A DNA stretch of 64,000 bases from Stercorarius parasiticus (GCA_013396915.1 VWZL01002561.1:62329-126328), one strand, 5' to 3'; shown: positions 1 to 20,600, numbered from the stretch's first letter. Notes: generated by a model from the letters alone, not told the origin. Numbers and translations: made by a program.

Positions 1-1448
1 AAGTATCTGTCTTACTAAATGCAGTGGAAAATTCCGGTAAAACCATTTTTAAATTGGTGTCTCCAGAGTAGCTATGTTCAGTGTTGTACAGTGTGTGTTA
101 TCATTAAATATTTAAAACTGTAGGCTTTCTGGCTGCTTATGACTTGCATTGTGTTCAATGGTTTTGACCTTGTGTAACCTTCATGTTTATCTGTTAAATA
201 TTCACCTGTTGAAGTGGCTGTGGAAGTAATATTTTAGCACAGCTATTAATTTGGTGCATATGTATATTGTTTGAAGAGATTGAATCTAGAACTATCAGCA
301 AATAATTACTGAACGAGCAAACTGACAGGATGCAGGTAGGGAGATCAATCTGGAGAGTACCTGCTTTAAATCTGTATCACAAGTGAAATAGCTGGACTTT
401 GACATCAATAATGAATAGAAGTATATCCCATACTTCAGCCAAGCTTCTTTTGAATGGGAATTAGTTCCCTTATCCCTGCAACATTTTGTGGTGTCTGTGT
501 TTGTCTCTAGTGATGCTGACTTGCAGTAATCACAGATCACTACTAATGTTTTGCCAAAGAAAGCCAAACTTCAATTACCTTGGGTTTCTGAAGTTCTAGG
601 TTTCTTTCAGATTTCTTGCCTGACCAGAACTCCCGCTGCTTAGCAAGATGACTAGAGATAGTGTTTAGATATTGGTAATGAAGTAGTGCTTTCATTTTGA
701 TGTATGTTATTCCTATGACTAATCTTCCCAGATTCTAGTATGCATCAGCAGGATACAGGAGTGGTCATTGGAATACTTTCCATGTAGGGTAATCTGTGAT
801 CAGCATGTGTTCTTAGATGTTAAAAATACCTTGTAAACACACTACAAGAATTTAAAGGGAGTGATACTGAAACTGAGCTTAAAATGGTAATATTTACTGG
901 TTAGAGCTTACTGCTTTCATTTACTTGCATTCTTTAAATTCCATTCAGTATAGGCCTTGACTGCTATGTCAAACTCTATGCCAAATAGCATTTACCAGCT
1001 AGGGCATGGGCAATAAACATCACTGGATCAACTGTCACTGTGAAAAAACTCATACTCATTTGACAGAAGAAAAGTTAGAGGAGTTTTGCAGATATGGTTT
1101 TATTTCTTAACAGATACCAGTTCTGTAGCATAAGGCAAACTTGCAGTAAGTTAGCAAACATTTGTTGTGGATTTCCCCTCTTCTGAGAGGCTCAGAGTGA
1201 GTTAATATCCTTGATATGTGACAGCATGTGTCCAGCAGTGTCAATTCCCCTTTGGAAGACAGTGTGTCTCTCTTGAATTTCTCTTGGAAGGAGTAAGGGT
1301 GACATGACTGTATCACTGATTTTATACAAAGTGTGAATCCTCTGTCTTTGCTTAATTACCTTCACTTGATTCAAGTTACTTCCAGAGTCTGGGTAGAAGT
1401 CCATTTCAAAGAAATTCCTTAAGATTTATTAAGTTTTGTGGCAGAAGC

Positions 1449-3395
1449 ACAGAATGGCTGAGGTTGGTGGGACCTCTGGAGACCACTAGTCTAACCCCCT
1501 GCTCAGAGCCGGTTTACCATAAGCAGGTTGCTCAGGCCTTGGTCTGGTTGGGTTTTGAACATCTCAAGGGGTTAGACTCTACAATCTGAGTAACTTCTTC
1601 CAATGCTTGACCACCTTTTGCCATGAAAAGGTGTTTTCATATGGAATGAAATCTATATGGAATTTCCAAATAAACTTTTCTGTGTTTCAGTTTGTGTTCA
1701 TTGCCTCCTGTCCAGTCAGTCACTTGATACTACAGAGTCTGGCTGCATCTTCTTTACACCCTTCATCAGGTTTTTATGGCTGAGATCCTGCTGAGCTGCC
1801 TTTTCTCCAGACTGAGCACTCCCTGCTGAGATGCTCCAGTTCTTTAATCACTTTTGTGGCCTTATACTGGAGTCGCTCTAGTTGCAAATATCTGTCGTGT
1901 AGTGGGGAGCCCAGACCTGGAGACAGCCCCCCAGAAGTGTCTCACCAATGCTGACAAGGATTGCCTCCATTGACCTGCTGGTAATGCTTCTACTAATGCA
2001 GCCCAGGTGGCCCTTGGCCATCTTTCTTGCAAGGGTACATTCTGCTGGCTTATAATCATCTTGGTTTCTACCAGCACTCCAAGGTTCTTTGCCAAGATGC
2101 TTTTCAGCCAGTTGGCTCCCAGCATGTATTGGTACATGGGTTTATTCCTCCCCAGGGGGAGGACTCTCTTCCTGTTGAACTTCTTTGAGGTTCCTGTTTA
2201 CCCAGTTCTCCAGTCGGTTGAGGTCCCTCTGGGTGGCAGCACAACTCTCTGGCCTCTCAGCTACTTATCCAAGTTTTCTATCATCTGTGAAGTTTCTATG
2301 GGTGCACTCTGACCCATCACACAGGTCATTAGTGAAGACGTTAAGCAACATTGAATCCAGTATTGTTGGACACCAGTGACGAGCCTCCAACTGTACTTCA
2401 TGCCACTGATTGCAACCCACTGAGTCTGGCAGTTCATGCAGTTTTCAGTCTACGTCACTGTCCTTAATACCTCTAAGTCCACTGTACTTAATAATTCTTA
2501 TCTAGTATGTGCTTAATTACACATAGGTGTATTTAATGTGCAGTTTGTGAGGATATTATGGGAGACAGTGTCAAGTCTGACTAAAGTTGACATAAACAAC
2601 ATCCACTGTTCTCCCCTTGTTGACCAAGGCAGTCATGTAATTGTAGAAGACTGTTAGGTTGGTCAGACATGATTTCCCCTTTGTAAGCCCATGCTGACTA
2701 CTTCTAGTAGTCATTCATGTGACTGGAGGCGATTTCCATGGTCAGTTGCTCAGTCACTGTCCCAGGGATTGAACTGAGATTGACTGCCTGTAGTTGCCCG
2801 AAGAGCAAGAGAGTTTCTTGCAACTCTAGAAGATGGGTGATACTTGTTCCTTCCCACTCCTCAGAAACCTCCTCTGTTCCCCATGACCTTTCAAAGATGA
2901 GAAAGGGTTGCCTTGCAAAGACATCCATCTGCTCCCTCAGCACTTGTGGGTGCAACATTTCAGGCCCATGGACTTTAATCTGTGCAGTTTAAATATTCCT
3001 CACTGTGACCCTCCTCCACTAAGGGCAAGTATTCTTTATTCCAGACTTTCTACTATCTCATGGGCTTGGTATTCCTGAAGGCCAATTGTGCTGGTAAAGA
3101 CTGAGGCAAGGAAAGGACTAATTATCCTGTCCTTTTCTGTGTCCCTGGTCAGCAGTAGGTTGGTGTTTTGCCCAGTCTTCCTTTTGCTGACAATATATTT
3201 GTACAGATCTGTTTTGTGGCCCTTCAGATCTCTCATCAAATTCAAATCTAGGTGGACTTCAGCTTTCCTAACCTCATCTGTGCATGATCAGACACCATTT
3301 ATATATTCCTGCTTTCACATCCTGTACACATTGGTTTTATGTTGGGAGTTGAATCCCTTGTTAATCCAGGCAGGTCTGCCCCCAGATACCTTTGC
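1449..3395 (-). mobile_element. CR1 LINE, old, 5'-truncated, minus strand
   Basis: The left end carries the reverse complement of the CR1 3' terminus (CACAGAATGGCTGAGG at 1449, followed by the usual GACCTCTGGAGA block). Reading leftwards on the minus strand the rest follows CR1 order. The segment at 3036-3245 translates to a degenerate reverse-transcriptase N-terminal block (LYKYIVSKRKT, then SPFLASVFT), and 3330-3395 matches the DNA that precedes that block in other CR1 copies. It is about 1.9 kb, 5'-truncated and heavily mutated. The closest relative in the window is the plus copy at 29567-31541. The right edge is approximate. Confidence 0.85.
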
Positions 3396-4140
3396 TTGAT
3401 TTTGTGCTTGCTAGGGTGGACCTTTGGCTTGGAGGTGATCCTTCGGTCACTGGAGATGGTAAGTGGGGACATCAACATGGTTTCAAGACCTATAAAGCTC
3501 TTCTAGCAGCTTGCTTTATAAGAACTGTAGTATCCACACCAGAGGCAGTCACCAGGGAGGTCCATCAGTGTTATGTATGGGTAAGAAGGGAGAATTTTAA
3601 TTTCATTTTCAGCACTACTGAATTTGAGCTGCAGATCAGGCAGACCTTGTGAATTAGTTACTTTCTTCTAGCCTGCCTTAGCGTCACTGATCAGGAGGGA
3701 AAGAAAGTTTAGGTATTAATCATTGCTTCAGAGGTCACTTATTTGATTTAAGGTTTTTCTTTGCTTTTTATGTCTTTGTCCTTCCATCTTCATAAGGAAC
3801 ACAACTCTCTTATTTCTGCTTACATTGTACTTCCTCAGTTTTATACTGTCTAACATGTCGAATCAGAATGACTTTGAGAGCAGTGGGTGGCTGGAGGCAA
3901 AGTCCAATTACTGCATTAGATTGCTTGGAAAACGGAGCCATTTAATCTATCAGCATCTATAGAACTAATTCTAGAGCAAAGTCTAGATAGTTTGGAGACT
4001 AGGAAAACAGTAGCACCATAAAGTATGGCTTAGGGGTTTTGGTAGGCCTTTAGTATCTTCTATTCATACAGATTTCTTTTATCCCGTTTGAAAGGAGGTT
4101 GTGAAGCTTACATTCTGCAACCTCTGTTCTGAGTGCTTGC

Positions 4141-4154
4141 AAGCATGCATGCTT
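4141..4154. repeat. 14-bp perfect palindrome
   Basis: AAGCATGCATGCTT is identical to its own reverse complement and overlaps a second palindrome, GCTTGCAAGC, at 4135-4144. It sits in the ELAVL2 intron and includes one TGCATG. It is noted as sequence structure only; no function is implied. Confidence 0.6.
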
Positions 4155-6398
4155 AGAAAACAGCTTAGTAACAGGTATTTAGCTGAATTCAAAGCTAATG
4201 TGAAGTCCACAATACCTCCTTAATCTTCAGCAAACCGTCGGGGTTTTTTTTTTTTGCGTTTCTCAGTGAAATGTTTGACCAGCAATTGTATAGCTTGCTT
4301 GTTAAATATAAAGATAAGTCACTATTTTTCTTCCTTCCTTAGCTGATGGTCACTGCCAGGAATTCTGACTTTGTTCCAGAGGACCTGACCCCAGTGCATA
4401 TGGAAAGGAAATCTTGTGTCTGACATTTTAAATAGGACTGGATAGAATGGTTTTCAGTGTATCTCAATTCCAGACAGAATTAAAAACTGACAGACAAAAT
4501 TGAGATGTGCTAGTGATGCATGCAGTTGTACATGTAGTTTATCTGTAAGTCCGTGTCCTCACCTGCTTCCATTGGTGTCAAACTTTGCATTAATTCATTG
4601 TGTTCAGTTCCAAAATGGACTTTGCTGTTCCCTCCTGCCATGTAGGGTTAAATTTGGGTGGGGGGAAGGGTTCCTTCTGAAACCAAACATTTACTCAGCT
4701 GTTCAGAACTGCTTGGGTTTGATAACTCAGGATTTTGTTGTGTCTAGTCTGTCCCCCAGGCAGTCTGTGTCCATTCTCTGGCCTTGGGTCTCCTTAAGGT
4801 CATCCCGTCAAGTGTGGCATGGAGCTTTATTTCTTAAAGAAGCTCATAGTTGAGTAGGCAAGTAGGGCAAGTTCTTTCATTTCGTAGCTGTTGTGCTTTT
4901 CTACCTTTTGCATAGCCATTGCTGTTCTTGCTGCTGCTTTGGCTGAATGCAGGCAGCCTTTACTCTCTGTTTGCCTGTCTCTGGTGCAGCTTTCCTCTCA
5001 GAATCTCTTTGCACCTGGGAATATCACAGGTGTATACTTTTGCCTGTGGAAAAGTAGGAAAATGACTCAAGATCTAGAAACTGTACTTTCAAATGTGGGT
5101 GTATGTATTGTGAAGGTTGAACATACAGAATAAAAAAAATGTTTCAGTTTTAAACACAAGTTGCAAGTATTGGGCTTTGGCTACACAGACATATAATGGG
5201 AGCAGATTTACCACTTCAGGAAAAAAACTGTTTTTACAAAACTTAAGTGTTAAACTCTTCAGCACAGAACTGGCAAAACCAGTCACTTGACCCAGCTGTT
5301 TCAGAATCTGCCATACAGCTAGTAGATGAAGTCTGATCCCTCTTTGACTTGGAAGAGTGTGCTTTCCACTCATCTTTATTTCTGTGGTTCCGCTGGTACT
5401 CATTGTCCTTTGCAAATCCTCATCTAAAGAAGGGGCATGGGTAGTTAAACAGAAAGAACAAAATGATACCACCGTAGTGCCTCTCCGTTCCTTTCTTCCT
5501 CTGAAAGGGCTCATGTTGCTGATGAGATTTGCACTTAAGTATTGAATCTACTCTAGCAAGTCTTAAGAAATCAGAGTTACGGATTTGCCTTTCCTGAAGG
5601 ACCTGTTAAATTTCACATCGACCTTGTTTAAAGGCTCTCGGGAATCAAGTCTTCTCTCACGTACAGAAACATGACTGCTGTCATTGTAGCATCTATCTGG
5701 TGTCTTGTTTCCAGTAGTTCGTGATATTCCATCATTCTTGTAATTTAAAGCGGCGCTGCATAGTATGTGGATAAATTACTTAATGCTGCAAAATGGCCAT
5801 AATCACTTTTTACTACTACAATTCTGATAGAGGGACTTCCTATGGCAGGTTACAGGCACTTAAGTCCTGAACACCCCTGTGTGAATCTGACTCTAGCTAG
5901 TAGTTGATATTGTCTTCTAGGAATAATCCTATGTTGACTTTTTTTAAATTACAAGAATCAAGTCAAAATAGAAAATCTAGTTATCAATTCTCAGTCTACA
6001 AAATGAACTACTGCTTTCTCTTCACACTGTATCTTGAAAAATCGTAAAAGTATCAAAGGTATCATTTTAAAGAAAAAGAAAACTATTAACTTGTTGGAAA
6101 GTAGCCATTGACAGTGTATGTGACTGGATTATAGAAGAGGTCCCTGTGACATGAGAAGCTGAGGTGGGAAGATTTGTTCGGAGTCACATAGCAGATGTCA
6201 GGAATATGTTTTAGAATGTGGTGAGGTCTTTTTTTGTTTGGTTGTTTAACACTTAGCATCATAGACACGGAATCAGATTTTGCTAAAGGGTCTGTGGCTT
6301 TCTACCTGACACCTTGATGGTGGTAATTTTCATGAGCTCTTCTGTGGACAGTTCCCTAGTGCATGTTTTTAATAACATAAAAAAGTGATAGGGCATGT

Positions 6399-6422
6399 AA
6401 AAAAAAAAAAAAAAAAAAAAAA
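6399..6422. repeat. A(24) homopolymer followed by an A/C-rich tail
   Basis: A run of 24 A is followed by CAAAACCAAAC, within the ELAVL2 intron. No retrocopy was seen immediately upstream, so it reads as simple sequence rather than the tail of a recognisable insertion. Its length is likely to be unstable and prone to sequencing error. Confidence 0.8.
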
Positions 6423-7938
6423 CAAAACCAAACTACTAAGTAATCTCTAGTTCAGTGGACTCAGCTCCAGTGGAAAACAAACTGTTCTTCAGTGTGGCTT
6501 TGGAGTTCCAAGAAACTGTATGGAAACTGGGAAATTCTGTCATTCTTGCTGTAAAACTGGACATTGCCAGCTTTTCTATTAGGATTAAATTCGCACATCT
6601 TCGCAAAAAACATAAATTCATAGAAACGACTGAGGTTATTCCCAGCGTGTGCCTATGTGGGAGATAAGAAGACAAGCACTTTGAACTCGGGTCTTTAGCC
6701 CTTGTGTGGCTCTCATGTAAAAAGAGCAAGGCACTGTGGCTCGCAGGGCTGCACGTTGGATAGCATGTTATCTTGGACAGCTACAAGTTTTGTAGGTCAG
6801 CTGTGTTCAGCCAGCTTTGGAAGATACCTTGCACAAAGCCTCTGGGTAGAACATCAAATGATCACAGCAGTGTTCAGGGTACTCCTTGTGTAGTCTCCAG
6901 AGTGCTCTATTTCAGTTGCCTTTTTTGTTTTGCTTCCACGGGAGTCTTAAGAGTCTGCTGATCTGCATGGAAATGAGACAGGGGGAGAATGTGAAAATAA
7001 ATGTCAAAGGATTAGGCAAAAGATACATTTACAGAGTTAAGTTCCAGCTGCCCAGAGTTGGCCGATCCTGCATGGCAGGGAGGGAAGGAAAGGATATAAA
7101 TCTAACCAGTCCTTGAAACTCCTTTTTACCTTTATATTTTCTACAGTGAAAACCCCAAATGAAATATTTTGACTTGTCCTGTTCCATAAGCATGGATATT
7201 CTGTTTTAATCTTTCCTGTACTGAGGATGAGCCACTTGTACGGACTTCAGTGGGAGGTACTAAACTCTTCAACATCCTAGTTTTGTAGGATGCGTCTAAG
7301 GATTGAAGAATCTAATTGATAATCTCAATAAAATGTTTTCAACTGACGCTTTGAGGCAGCAGGTAAAAACTTCTGTCAGAAAAGACCCGAGAAGCCCAGT
7401 GTTACTGGGCATTTGGTTGTGAGACCTCCCTGTTGCAGAAATTGGCAAGCGGCTGAACAGCCAACATGCAAGTTGCATTCCTACTTCTGCCATTCATTCT
7501 TAGGCCTATAAAAGTGATGTAACAAATTTTATCTTGACCTCATGAATGATTGTGTGACGTTTGATAGCAAGCTCAACACATGCACAAAGGGCACAGCACT
7601 TGAAAAACACTTGCAAACCTCTACATGCTTTGGACTGTCTTTCTGTGTTTCTGACCTAGGTATCAAGGTGAAAGCTTTATTCATTGTATTTTTTAATGAT
7701 AATGAAAAGGGAAAGATGCTTGGATCTTCTTAAATTTGTCTTTCTAATCTTATAGTAAGCTAACCGGGAACACTTTTTCTCCACCAAGGCCTGCTGGAGT
7801 GTGTACCTAGCTCTTCTCCTTTATTTGAAAGTACTTCTTAAATTATACATGAGTTCACGTAGCCAGCCTGTGTTTCGTGTTCTGTGTTGCATTCCTTCAG
7901 TGTTTTTACAGAAGCCAACATCAAAAAAACCTACTTAA

Positions 7939-14482
<6,544 letters not shown>

Positions 14483-14521
14483 GTTGGACAATCTGCTCAA
14501 CATGGCTTATGGAGTAAAGAG
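14483..14521 (+). CDS. ELAVL2: ELAVL2 small hinge exon (39 nt)
   Basis: This exon starts after TTTTGCAG and ends before GTAATA. Joined to the flanking exons it reads LDNLLNMAYGVK, with the last Arg codon split to the next exon (AG|G). It is 39 nt, so skipping it would leave the frame intact, removing 13 residues from the hinge between RRM2 and RRM3. The hinge is the alternatively spliced part of ELAV-family proteins and influences nuclear-cytoplasmic distribution. It is too short for ORF-based gene finding and was located by its peptide and splice sites. Three UGCAUG motifs lie in the adjacent introns. Confidence 0.95.
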
Positions 14522-15316
<795 letters not shown>

Positions 15317-15350
15317 CAAGTTATTCTCAGTGCATTAATACATGAAAACT

Positions 15351-15407
15351 ATACAACAAAGGCAATTTACAAGAAGCTTTATGCATTAGTAAATGCCTTT
15401 GTTGTAT
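15351..15407 (+). promoter_or_regulatory. Candidate structured RNA hairpin at the start of the ELAVL2 3'UTR
   Basis: The left arm 15351-15364 (ATACAACAAAGGCA) is the exact reverse complement of 15394-15407 (TGCCTTTGTTGTAT). After a single bulged A at 15365, TTTAC (15366-15370) pairs with GTAAA (15389-15393). That gives 14 plus 5 base pairs around an 18-nt loop (15371-15388), starting 34 nt after the stop codon. The pairing is read directly; that it forms and has a role is inference. Confidence 0.65.
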
Positions 15408-16528
15408 GTCAGTGTGGAAATGGGGATAAAATGACTACTTAGCATCCTAAGAATATGTGAGATTTTTTATTGCTAATATTTGAATTAAAACTTCTTAAAT
15501 ATCTTTTGTGTTTGAATATTGACAAGAGGTACAGGGTTTTTACCTGTCACAATACATATTCTATTGCCTTCTTTGGAGAAGGTGGACCTTTTAAAATGTT
15601 TCAGCTAAGGGAAGAAGTTTTTTCTTTTTACGTGACTGCCTTTAACCTATGAGTAAATATTGAGGCTTTGTGTTATACTTTAAGTTTTCTTATGTTATTT
15701 CTTAATTTGCCTTGTGTTTAATTTACATTTCAATTGCATTGCTGTTTTTTTGTTCAAGAAAAGTATTTGAAGTTTACATTTAATTTATGAAGTTATAAGC
15801 AGTATTTATTTTATAATTATCGTTTGGGTTGGGGAATGGGAACACATTATAAAAGCTTATTGTAAGAATACTGGAGAACTTTTCGTAAAGCAGTACCTTG
15901 CCAAAGAGATAAGAGCCTCTTTGATGTGGGTTTAAAAAAGCATCTATTTTTATAAAAAAAAAAAAAATTTGGAGAAACTTTTTACTGGTCCTGGAACAAA
16001 TATTTTGACTTGAATACTTTGAGAAATCTCTTCATATGACACCTAGTGAGCTTTTGAAACTTACCAGGAAATTTGCTGTTGTTGGGGAAAATTTAGAAAG
16101 ATTTATGATGTAGAAATACTTTTGAGATCTTTGTATTAAGAAGTAGAGTCAATGGGATGCACTGTTGGTTTCATTTTTGTAATCATCAGTGGAGTCTTTG
16201 ATCATCCTGGTTATTAGGTGGCTCACATTGATTTGTGCTTTTGAAACAAATGAAAATTAAAAAAAAAAAAGAATATAAGAGCAAGCAGGAAACTTAAAAT
16301 ACTGAGAGATGGGGGAAAAAAAAATCTGTTCTTCCTAAAGAATTCCCTTCAGATAGAGCTCATGGTGTTTAGTGATGTACTTGCTATTGTTTGAAGAATT
16401 GTTTTGTCTTAAGAAAAGACATTGAGCATGGTTTGCGCAGTAGCAAATCAGCAGAAGTGGCCTGAGTTGGGTGTATTTGGAGGTATTTTGAAAGTTATGT
16501 TCAAGGCTAACACCTGAGCTTTGTGTAA

Positions 16529-16536
16529 TGTAAATA
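16529..16536 (+). promoter_or_regulatory. Pumilio-type element TGTAAATA
   Basis: It matches the Pumilio consensus UGUANAUA on the sense strand of the ELAVL2 3'UTR. It is one of three such octamers in 0.9 kb. Confidence 0.5.
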
Positions 16537-16742
16537 AGACCTTGAGTTACGAACCTTCCAGATAATCTTGGTTTCAGTTTATTTTTTAAGTTACATGCCA
16601 AGTGATGTTAAATTTTGAATGTTTTTGTATGAGTTTTTTCTTTGTAAATGGCATTAACATTGTTACTTGAGGTCTGCTTACTCATTTTTGTTGTCCTGCG
16701 GACTTGAATTTACAGTGCATCAGATCTGTTGCTATTTTTGTC

Positions 16743-16750
16743 TGTAGATA
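16743..16750 (+). promoter_or_regulatory. Pumilio-type element TGTAGATA
   Basis: It matches UGUANAUA with N = G on the sense strand of the ELAVL2 3'UTR, 207 nt after the end of the first copy. Confidence 0.45.
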
Positions 16751-17380
16751 GTCTAGCTTCAGCTGTTTATGGTGATGCTACATTTTTGTTTATAAATATG
16801 TTTGTGGTAAAAACAAGTATAATCATAGGTTTTGAACAAATTTCCTTACATTTTTCATAAAAAACCCATAAATACCTGTATGCTATTGAAATTTAACTTT
16901 GTATGATGCTTAAATCACTATTTGGGGAAATAGAAAAAGTCTTTACCATGTATTGAAGAAATTTAAGAAAAAGAATACAGAATATTTTCTGATTAGCATC
17001 TAGCTTATAATTAAATTTTTAAAAAAAAAAAGCTGAGGGTTTGATGCCTTCACCAGGATGCACTGACAACTATGTAGTTACGTCCTGCTTTTTGTATAAA
17101 CTGAGATGCTCATATGCTTCCCCTTAGAAAAAGCAATGTTCTATGCATAACATAGTTGTACACTATCTTTGCAGTTGCTTTTGGTTCTTATTCTTTTAAA
17201 TTGTAGTTATAAATTTTTCAGTATAGTACAGTACATATACTGTGAAGCGCGTGCTAAAGTGACTAAGCGAGTTTTCATGCTGCCCCACTCAATGCTATTC
17301 AAAAATCAATTGGCTTCCTGAGCACTTCCTCATTCTTAGGTGCATTTAGATTGTTAAAGCTAATCCTCTGCATTAAAAGT

Positions 17381-17388
17381 TGTATATA
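17381..17388 (+). promoter_or_regulatory. Pumilio-type element TGTATATA
   Basis: It matches UGUANAUA with N = U and lies about 300 nt before the proposed poly(A) signal of ELAVL2. Confidence 0.45.
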
Positions 17389-17679
17389 CTATAGAAATCA
17401 CAAACTTTCCAATGTGGGGAAAACAGTAGCTACATGCTTCTTTCCTATACTACTGTAGCAACTAACGGCATTGATGAGAAGGCATGTAAATTGGGCTTCA
17501 CTTTACAGTGTTTATCAGAGCACTTAGTAAAATATAAGGCTCGTATTTATTTGAAGTTGTATAGTATGACTTAATTCACATCTGTTGGAATAGAAAATAT
17601 ATTCTGTTGAGTATTTAAGAGGTTGTACATGTTTTCTTTTGTGTTTGGATCCTTTGTACTTTTTCATGTTCAGTACATC

Positions 17680-17685
17680 AATAAA
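17680..17685 (+). terminator. ELAVL2 poly(A) signal AATAAA (proposed main site)
   Basis: A canonical AATAAA in the context ACATCAATAAACAAAG is followed after about 40 nt by T-rich sequence (TTGTTTACCATATTGTTCC), which could serve as the downstream element. It gives a 3'UTR of about 2.4 kb. Other AATAAA hexamers follow at 17951-17956, 18052-18057 and 19984-19989, so distal forms cannot be excluded. Confidence 0.6.
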
Positions 17686-20600
17686 CAAAGTTGAAGGGAA
17701 AATAGTGTCACGAGCCATATTGTTTACCATATTGTTCCCTCTGTAAGTAATCTGTAAGTGAAAGCAATTACGGTAAGCAATCTGAGTGAAAGGTTTCCAC
17801 AAAGTTCTTGAGCTCCTTTTAGCTTAGCTTGGGGTCTTAGTTACCAAGAAGTAAGACAATGGAGCTGTGTACCATTTCTGTTATGTTAGAGTTAGTGTTG
17901 AATCTTTTCACTTTGGTTTTATATGAATCACTCAATACTTAAATTGATATAATAAATGAGGGTCACTAAACACATTCAGTAAAAATTTAATATGCTGTCT
18001 GTCTAGCAGACTGATATTCAGTGTAGCTAAGTTAATGCCCTAGTGTGTTAGAATAAATACAGAGGAGAGGGAAGGATTTACTCTTTATTGGAATGTCCAT
18101 TTGCTGTTTAATTACTGCATTAATTTCTGGGCTCCATTAATTGAGTGGATATTCAGTTAACCTTAGTTTGCTGTTCTTTTCCCTTACCATCTCTTGAAGA
18201 AATTCTTTTTAAAAACTAGTCAGTTGTCTCTTGCCCTTTTAAAGTATGTATACTCCTAAACTCGTTTGCTTTACTCAATTGAATGGGGAGTAAATTTCCA
18301 CCAGTGAGAATACAATTCCAAAAGTAGCTTATGCAATATAGCTTTTGTTTCTAATTGTTTTCTTTCACCTTCTCTTTTATAGCTTTACTGTGAGATATTT
18401 TTTGGAGCATCTCCCATCACTACAGTGTGATGGAGTTGAGTTTACTTGGGTGATGGCATCATAAGTCTGTGAAGAACACACATAGATAACAGTACGTCAA
18501 GATGCCAGCCATAACCAGTGTTAGCACACTGACTCTTTATATTTACTTATAGAAATAGTGTGTACTGATGACTTTTTATGTGGTTGTGTTCTTTGGTGGC
18601 TGGAGTAATGAAAGGATGCAAGACACAGTGCTTGGCAGCAAGTGAGGAGCTATATTTGGAGTTCATATTCCAGCAGGGAGATCTGTGCGTTCAGCTTGCA
18701 GTCCTTCACAGAAGGATAGGGTTAGTTCTCAACTTACACCAGTTTGAGTTCGGTGTAACTAGCCACGGTTGAATTATTTTGTTATATGGAAACGAGGACA
18801 AAATGTCTTTATGTAGTTGCCTTCGGTTTAAAATCAAAACTGGTTACGTTTTGAGGGTTAGATGCAGGTAAGCAGACAGTCAAGGAGCAACACTAAAAAT
18901 TATCAGTTGTAAGTGCAGTTGCCCAGAGGAAGGGTCAGTGATGAAGAATACAAGTATTGTTATATGTAGCTGAGCACCCCTAGGTAGTCAGAGCTCACAA
19001 GTAAGGGAACCTGATGCAAACTTATACTGAGGTAGTACTTTTCTTACTATATTAAAGTTCTATGACAAAGCTAAGGATGAAAATGTGAAACCGCTTCATG
19101 CGATACAGTGGAGGAGGACTAGTTCCTTTTGTACCTAAATAATAAAGAGTTCTGGGAATGTCTATAATGTGTGGTACTAACAGTGGCAGATAGGACAAGC
19201 TGGAAGCATGACTCTGCCAGAGGGTGAGCTGTAACTGGGGAACATGAGTGTTAGCTGGGGCACTTGTGAAAGGGCTTGTTACTGCAGAAACATGCTTAAG
19301 GCTTGTGTAGCCTCTTCTGCAAAGGATGTATGCAGTGAAATCAACCACAACAGCTGAACTTCCCACCTGCGTCTAGAAGAGCCTGCCTTTGGCAAGAGGG
19401 CGTCTTTCCCAGTGCGAATGAAAAGGGTGCATTTTTGTAGAGCGGATGGGATGGCTGTCCGCTGGGGTTGTACGTGGTGTGTATTCACTGTGTGACACCC
19501 AGGGGTCATCAAGGACTAGTAAATGTGAGATGCTCTCACCTGTACTGCTGAGCAGGACCGACTGATGCTTAAAATCCATTTCCCTTTGTCACGTCAAACA
19601 CACTGCATGAAGCTGACAATGTATAGGAATGGTGACTTGAGTTAAACCTTGAAAAGCAGCAAAGAGTTAGCTTTAATCTATAATTTATTAGTTTATAGTT
19701 TTATTTTATGACTAGCAGAGAGTGTCTCAGGTGTTTGGTTTTTTTTTTACTGTAACAGGTTGAGAAATGAACACAATTTGAGATATGCTCCATCATGGGC
19801 AAAATGGAATTTTTTTTTTTGCCTGGTACTGTGCTATTTCATCCCTGTCAGCACTGTTGATTCAGCTGTGCTTGCACCTTCTTTTATGCTGGGCTTTAAT
19901 GTATGTGTCTCAAAAACCAAGAAGGATGCACCTGTTTTTACACTGAAATTTCCAAATTAAACTTTTCTGTAGAGGCATCTGTCAATAAAACTACTGCTGT
20001 GATAACTAATGCTTTGGGCCAGCAGATGAGCTAGCACATCAGAGGTCACCTGGGCCAAGCTGCTTAAAAAAAAGCTGGGGGAGAGATTGGGTTTTTTGGT
20101 GGGAGGAGGTGGAACAGGTACACTGTGTTAATGTGGGACATCTGCTCTTGGGGTGAAGAGAAGCTTTAATCTGAAAAGCTTGACTTGCTGACCGTACTTT
20201 CAGTAACTACGAGGAATAGATTGAGGAAACAATGTAAACTTTCAGGTACCTTCAAAGCAACATGAGTGATTTCAGTGGGTTAAGAGGTTGCCTAACTTTA
20301 TGCTATCAAGTCTGATGCATTACTGCCTTATCTTGTAAGTACTCTGCAATTTTCTGGTTTTGACCAACATTCTGCTCTGAGACATAAATGGAGACAAGGA
20401 AAACTTTATCTTTTTTTATACATGTAAGGCCACTCTAAAAACCAAGCATAACTGCAGAAAGCTAATAAACCATCTGATTTCTTATTTTATGTAATATATC
20501 ATGTGACTCCTATACATAAGTGAATTTAAGTCAACATGACATTTTTAGTGACCCTGTAATACTGCAAGGAAAGTTGCTACAGCTGCTGACAGAGTATTGG

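Larger units (their letters stand above)
15317..17705 (+). other. ELAVL2: ELAVL2 3' untranslated region
   Basis: It follows the stop codon directly and is about 2.4 kb of U- and AU-rich sequence without any transposon insertion, while other regions of the window carry several; that suggests constraint. It holds a strong hairpin at 15351-15407, AUUUA-type segments (for example near 15801), three UGUANAUA motifs and A runs. Hu proteins bind U-rich 3'UTRs, including their own, so autoregulation is plausible. The 3' end is placed about 20 nt after AATAAA at 17680. Longer forms using AATAAA at 17951, 18052 or 19984 are possible. Confidence 0.8.

Noticed and set aside
5089..5514. 141-codon frame antisense to the ELAVL2 intron
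   Set aside because: It has no family resemblance or supporting signals; probably chance.
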